Source: UBA9676 sp963837105 | Lineage (GTDB): Bacteria; Actinomycetota; Actinomycetes; Streptosporangiales; Streptosporangiaceae | Reading direction: 5' to 3' | NCBI GenBank assembly: GCA_963837105.1 | Contig: CAWIMG010000037.1 | Coordinates: 1 to 64,000 of the forward strand | DNA: 64,000 nt | In this document: positions 61,396-64,000 of the stretch, one piece after another | Layout of the letters: the number at the start of each line of letters is the position of its first letter | How positions within the stretch are numbered: position 1 is the stretch's first letter | Notes under the pieces: model-generated | Database searches by the model: none | Seen by the model: only the letters and a program-made list of their open reading frames with translations | What the model was told of the DNA's origin: nothing | Translations under genes and position numbers: made by a program

Positions 61396-63372
61396 TCAGC
61401 TGGGCAGTTCCCCGGCCACGGCCAGCCAGCGCTCTTCCAGCGAGGCCTTCTCCGCCTGCACGCCGCGCAGTTGCGCACCCAGCTCGATCAGCTTCTGGTA
61501 GTCGCTGGCCTGTGCGGCAAGTTCGGATGACAGCTCCGCCTCGCGTGCGGCCAGCCGGTCAAGCTGCCGCTCCAGCCGGGCCAGTTCCTTGCGCGCGGCC
61601 CGCTCTGCACCGGCGCGCCCCAGCCCGGCCTGCCGCGGCCCGGGCCGGCCGCCAGCCGTGCCCGCCTCCGCCTGCCGTGCCCGGCTGGCCAGGTACTCGG
61701 TCACCCCGCCAGCCAGAAACGACAGCTTCCCGTCCCCCATCAGCGCCAGCACGTGATCGGTCACCCGCTCCAGGAAATACCGGTCATGGCTCACCACCAG
61801 CAGTGACCCCGGCCAGCCATCCAGCAGATCCTCGAGCTCGGTCAGGGTCTCGATGTCAAGGTCGTTCGTGGGCTCGTCCAGCAGCAACACGTTCGGCTCA
61901 CCTGCCAGCACCCGCAGCAGCTGCACCCGGCGCCGCTCGCCACCCGACAGATCCCCGGCCGGCGTGAACTGCCTGTCCCCACCCAGCCCCAGACTGTCCA
62001 GCAACCCCGCGACCGACCCCGCCGCCTCGCTGGCCAGCAGGTTCCCCTTTACCTCCGCCACCACCTCCCGCGCCGACAACCCCAGATCAACTGAGCTGTC
62101 ATCCTGTCCCAGAAACCCAATCCGGACAGTCTTCCCAACAACAATTCGCCCCTGCACCACCAGCCCGGCGGCGGGCTCATGCCCGGCGGCGGGATTCTGC
62201 GTCCCAGCGGCCCGGGCGTGGGCAGCCGGCGGTGCCTCCACAGCAGGGGGTGACATATCCGGGCGAGGCGCAGACCGGGATGCCGCGGACGGGCCAGGCC
62301 CGGAGCTACTGTCCGGGCCACCGGTGCGGCCTTGCCGTATCGGCGTTTGCGCTGCCGAGGCGGCGAGGCCGGATCGGCGGCTCAGCCCCGCGTCAGCCAA
62401 GGCAGATATCAGTGAGGACTTCCCGCTACCGTTCGGCCCGACCAAGCCAACCCGATCCCCCGGCCCGAGTTGCCAGGTAACCCGGTCCAGCAACGTCCGC
62501 TCCCCAGCCTGGATCGTCAGATCCTCGGCCTCGATCACCGTCTTTCCCAGCCTCGCCGTCGCCAGCCGGACCAGTTCCACCCCATCCCGGGCCGGCGGCT
62601 CATCGGCGATCAGGGCATTCGCGGCCTCGATCCGGAACCGCGGCTTGCTGGTGCGCGCGGGCGGGCCATGCCGGAGCCAGGCCAGCTCCTTGCGCAGCAG
62701 GTTGCGCCGCCGCCGCTGGGCGGCATCGGCGATCCTGGCCCGTTCCGCCCGGGCCAGCACATACGCGGCATAACCCCCGTCGTAGGCATGCAGCCGCCCG
62801 CCGCCGAGCTCCCAGGTCCGCTCGCACACCGCGTCCAGGAACCAGCGGTCGTGCGTCACCACCACCACGGTCTGGCCCTGCCCGGCCAGGAACCGCGCCA
62901 GCCAGTCGATCGCCTCCACGTCCAGATGATTGGTCGGCTCGTCGAGCAGCAGCAGGTCGGTTTCGGCCAGCAGCAGCGAGGCCAGCGCCACCCGGCGGGA
63001 TTCGCCACCCGACAGGCGTTCGGCATGAGCGGTGAATGCGATCCCGGGCAGCAGCGCGGCCACCGCCGACCGGGTGCGCGGGTCGCCCGCCCACACGTGT
63101 TCCGGCCGGCCGCCAGTCACCAGATCGCCCACGGTGCCGGACAGCCGGTCCTGCTGCGGCAGGTGGCCGATCCGCAGATCCCGGGCCTGGGTGACCCGGC
63201 CGCTGTCGGGCCGGCTGGTGCCGGCCAGCAGGGCCAGCAGGGTGCTCTTGCCTGCCCCGTTCGGCCCCACCACGCCGATCCGGTCGCCGGCCGCCACCCC
63301 GGCCGACACCCCGGCCAGCAGCGTCCGCTCACCGTAGGCCTTGGCCACCTTCTCCAGGCTGATCAGGTTCAC
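61396..63372 (-). CDS. ABC-F family ATPase
   Basis: 658 residues from GTG 63372, which overlaps the ispE stop. Two ABC domains without membrane segments: domain 1 GVVGPNGAGKSTLLALLAG, LSGGESRRVALASLLLAETD, LLLLDEPTNHLDVEAIDWL; domain 2 GLVGPNGSGKSSLISALADA, DLSGGERRRVQLLRVLAGE, LLDEPTNDLDIETLTELEDL; C-terminal coiled coil (KELARLERQLDRLAAREAEL). ABC-F proteins act on ribosomes as translation factors or resistance proteins. Unusual is a ~75-residue Pro/Ala/Ser-rich insert in domain 2 between Walker A and the Q loop. The ispE-ABC-F pair is conserved in actinomycetes. Confidence 0.9.
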   Translation of the reverse strand: MNLISLEKVAKAYGERTLLAGVSAGVAAGDRIGVVGPNGAGKSTLLALLAGTSRPDSGRVTQARDLRIGHLPQQDRLSGTVGDLVTGGRPEHVWAGDPRTRSAVAALLPGIAFTAHAERLSGGESRRVALASLLLAETDLLLLDEPTNHLDVEAIDWLARFLAGQGQTVVVVTHDRWFLDAVCERTWELGGGRLHAYDGGYAAYVLARAERARIADAAQRRRRNLLRKELAWLRHGPPARTSKPRFRIEAANALIADEPPARDGVELVRLATARLGKTVIEAEDLTIQAGERTLLDRVTWQLGPGDRVGLVGPNGSGKSSLISALADAGLSRRSGLAASAAQTPIRQGRTGGPDSSSGPGPSAASRSAPRPDMSPPAVEAPPAAHARAAGTQNPAAGHEPAAGLVVQGRIVVGKTVRIGFLGQDDSSVDLGLSAREVVAEVKGNLLASEAAGSVAGLLDSLGLGGDRQFTPAGDLSGGERRRVQLLRVLAGEPNVLLLDEPTNDLDIETLTELEDLLDGWPGSLLVVSHDRYFLERVTDHVLALMGDGKLSFLAGGVTEYLASRARQAEAGTAGGRPGPRQAGLGRAGAERAARKELARLERQLDRLAAREAELSSELAAQASDYQKLIELGAQLRGVQAEKASLEERWLAVAGELPS

Positions 63373-64000
63373 GGCCGGGCCGTTCCGGCCCGCACGCCCG
63401 CTCCGCCTGCCGGGCCGGTGACCCGGGCGACGGTGCGGCACACCCCCGCGCCGGTGAGAGCCACCGCGAGATCGCGGGCGTGCCGGGCGCTCCTGGCCAG
63501 GAAGGCGCAGGTCGGGCCGGAACCGCAGACCAGCGCGCCGAGAGCGCCGAACTCCACCCCGGCGGCCAGCGTGCGGCGCAGTTCCGGGCGGAGCGAGATC
63601 GCCGCCGGCTGCAGGTCGTTGGCGAGCAGCGGGCCCAGCCCGGCCGGGTCGCCCGAGCGCAGCGCGGTCATCAGCGCGGTGTCCAGCGCGGGCCGGTGGG
63701 CGTCGCCGGGCTGGGCCGCCCGGATCCGGTCACACGCCGCGTACACCTCGGCCGTGCTCAGCCCGCCATGCGCGAACGCCAGCACCCAGTGATAACTGCC
63801 GGAGGCGAGCGCGGGGGTGACCCGCTCCCCCCGGCCCATGCCGACCGCGGTCCCGCCCACCAGGGCGAACGCGACATCACTGCCGATGCCGGCGGCCAGC
63901 TCGGCCAGTTCCGGCTGGCCCAGGCCGGACCGCCACAGCTCGTTGCAGGCGACCAGGGCGGCGGCCGCGTCGGCGCTGCCGCCGGCCAGGCCGGCCGCGA
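63369..64000 (-). CDS. ispE: 4-diphosphocytidyl-2-C-methyl-D-erythritol kinase, 5' end outside window
   Basis: The visible C-terminal ~210 residues begin with the GHMP kinase ATP loop AGLAGGSADAAAALVACNEL, then GSDVAFALVGGTAVGMGRGE and the C-terminal GSGPTCAFLARS motif (GHMP motif 3), ending at 63369. It phosphorylates CDP-methylerythritol in the MEP isoprenoid pathway. The N terminus continues beyond base 64000. Its stop overlaps the ABC-F start, so the two are co-translated. Confidence 0.9.
   Translation of the reverse strand, partial: AAGLAGGSADAAAALVACNELWRSGLGQPELAELAAGIGSDVAFALVGGTAVGMGRGERVTPALASGSYHWVLAFAHGGLSTAEVYAACDRIRAAQPGDAHRPALDTALMTALRSGDPAGLGPLLANDLQPAAISLRPELRRTLAAGVEFGALGALVCGSGPTCAFLARSARHARDLAVALTGAGVCRTVARVTGPAGGAGVRAGTARP

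Overview
The window is a high-GC chromosomal segment of an actinomycete (phylum Actinomycetota). The evidence is GC-rich codon usage with many GTG/TTG starts, a SARP/AfsR-type regulator, a TamR-type MarR switch, an ABC-F/ispE pair, and a housekeeping order (pth - L25 - prs - glmU - tRNA-Gln - ABC-F - ispE) typical of the group. I cannot name the genus. Several otherwise well conserved genes are broken by single-base shifts, often in runs of G or C, so either indel errors remain in the assembly or many genes are decaying.

Bases 1 to about 30,370 look like an exopolysaccharide (EPS) locus with mobile-element scars. The plus-strand left arm (1-8282) encodes two DUF4082-like secreted proteins (both frameshifted), a lipoprotein, a Tat-exported protein with a phage-tail-fibre-like domain, a parallel beta-helix lipoprotein, then a GT2 glycosyltransferase, a polysaccharide pyruvyl transferase family protein and a methyltransferase. 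A dead IS110 element, a secreted alpha/beta hydrolase carrying three perfectly identical 280-residue modules, and a broken IS630 element follow. The minus-strand right arm (29,532 back to about 15,150) is a tightly coupled operon: GT4 glycosyltransferase, asparagine synthase, fused dehydrogenase/Gfo-Idh-MocA oxidoreductase, heparinase II/III family protein, two chain-length (Wzz-type) proteins, a Wzy/ligase-type membrane protein, a sugar-nucleotide epimerase and a flippase. Together these fit synthesis, polymerisation, export and trimming of an acidic or amidated surface polysaccharide. A dTDP-sugar epimerase closes the locus, and its 3' end overlaps a 50-codon stump of a PAC2-family gene, which looks like the junction between island and core chromosome.

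From 30.5 to 46.8 kb lie metH, a CysQ-type phosphatase, UDP-glucose dehydrogenase, a LPG-synthase-type membrane protein, a HigBA toxin-antitoxin pair with a frameshifted toxin, a NUDIX hydrolase, and a second set of glycosyltransferases and polytopic membrane proteins. Several of these appear to be read from leaderless promoters.

From 46.8 to 64 kb is core chromosome: pth, rplY/ctc, a 63-residue repeat protein directly downstream of an AfsR-like regulator (an AfsS-like arrangement), a DUF3516 helicase, prs, a glmU lacking the end of its acetyltransferase domain, an HTH/endonuclease-like gene running into tRNA-Gln, an acyl desaturase with a TetR regulator, the tam/tamR pair with two clear operators, an ABC-F ATPase and the 3' part of ispE.
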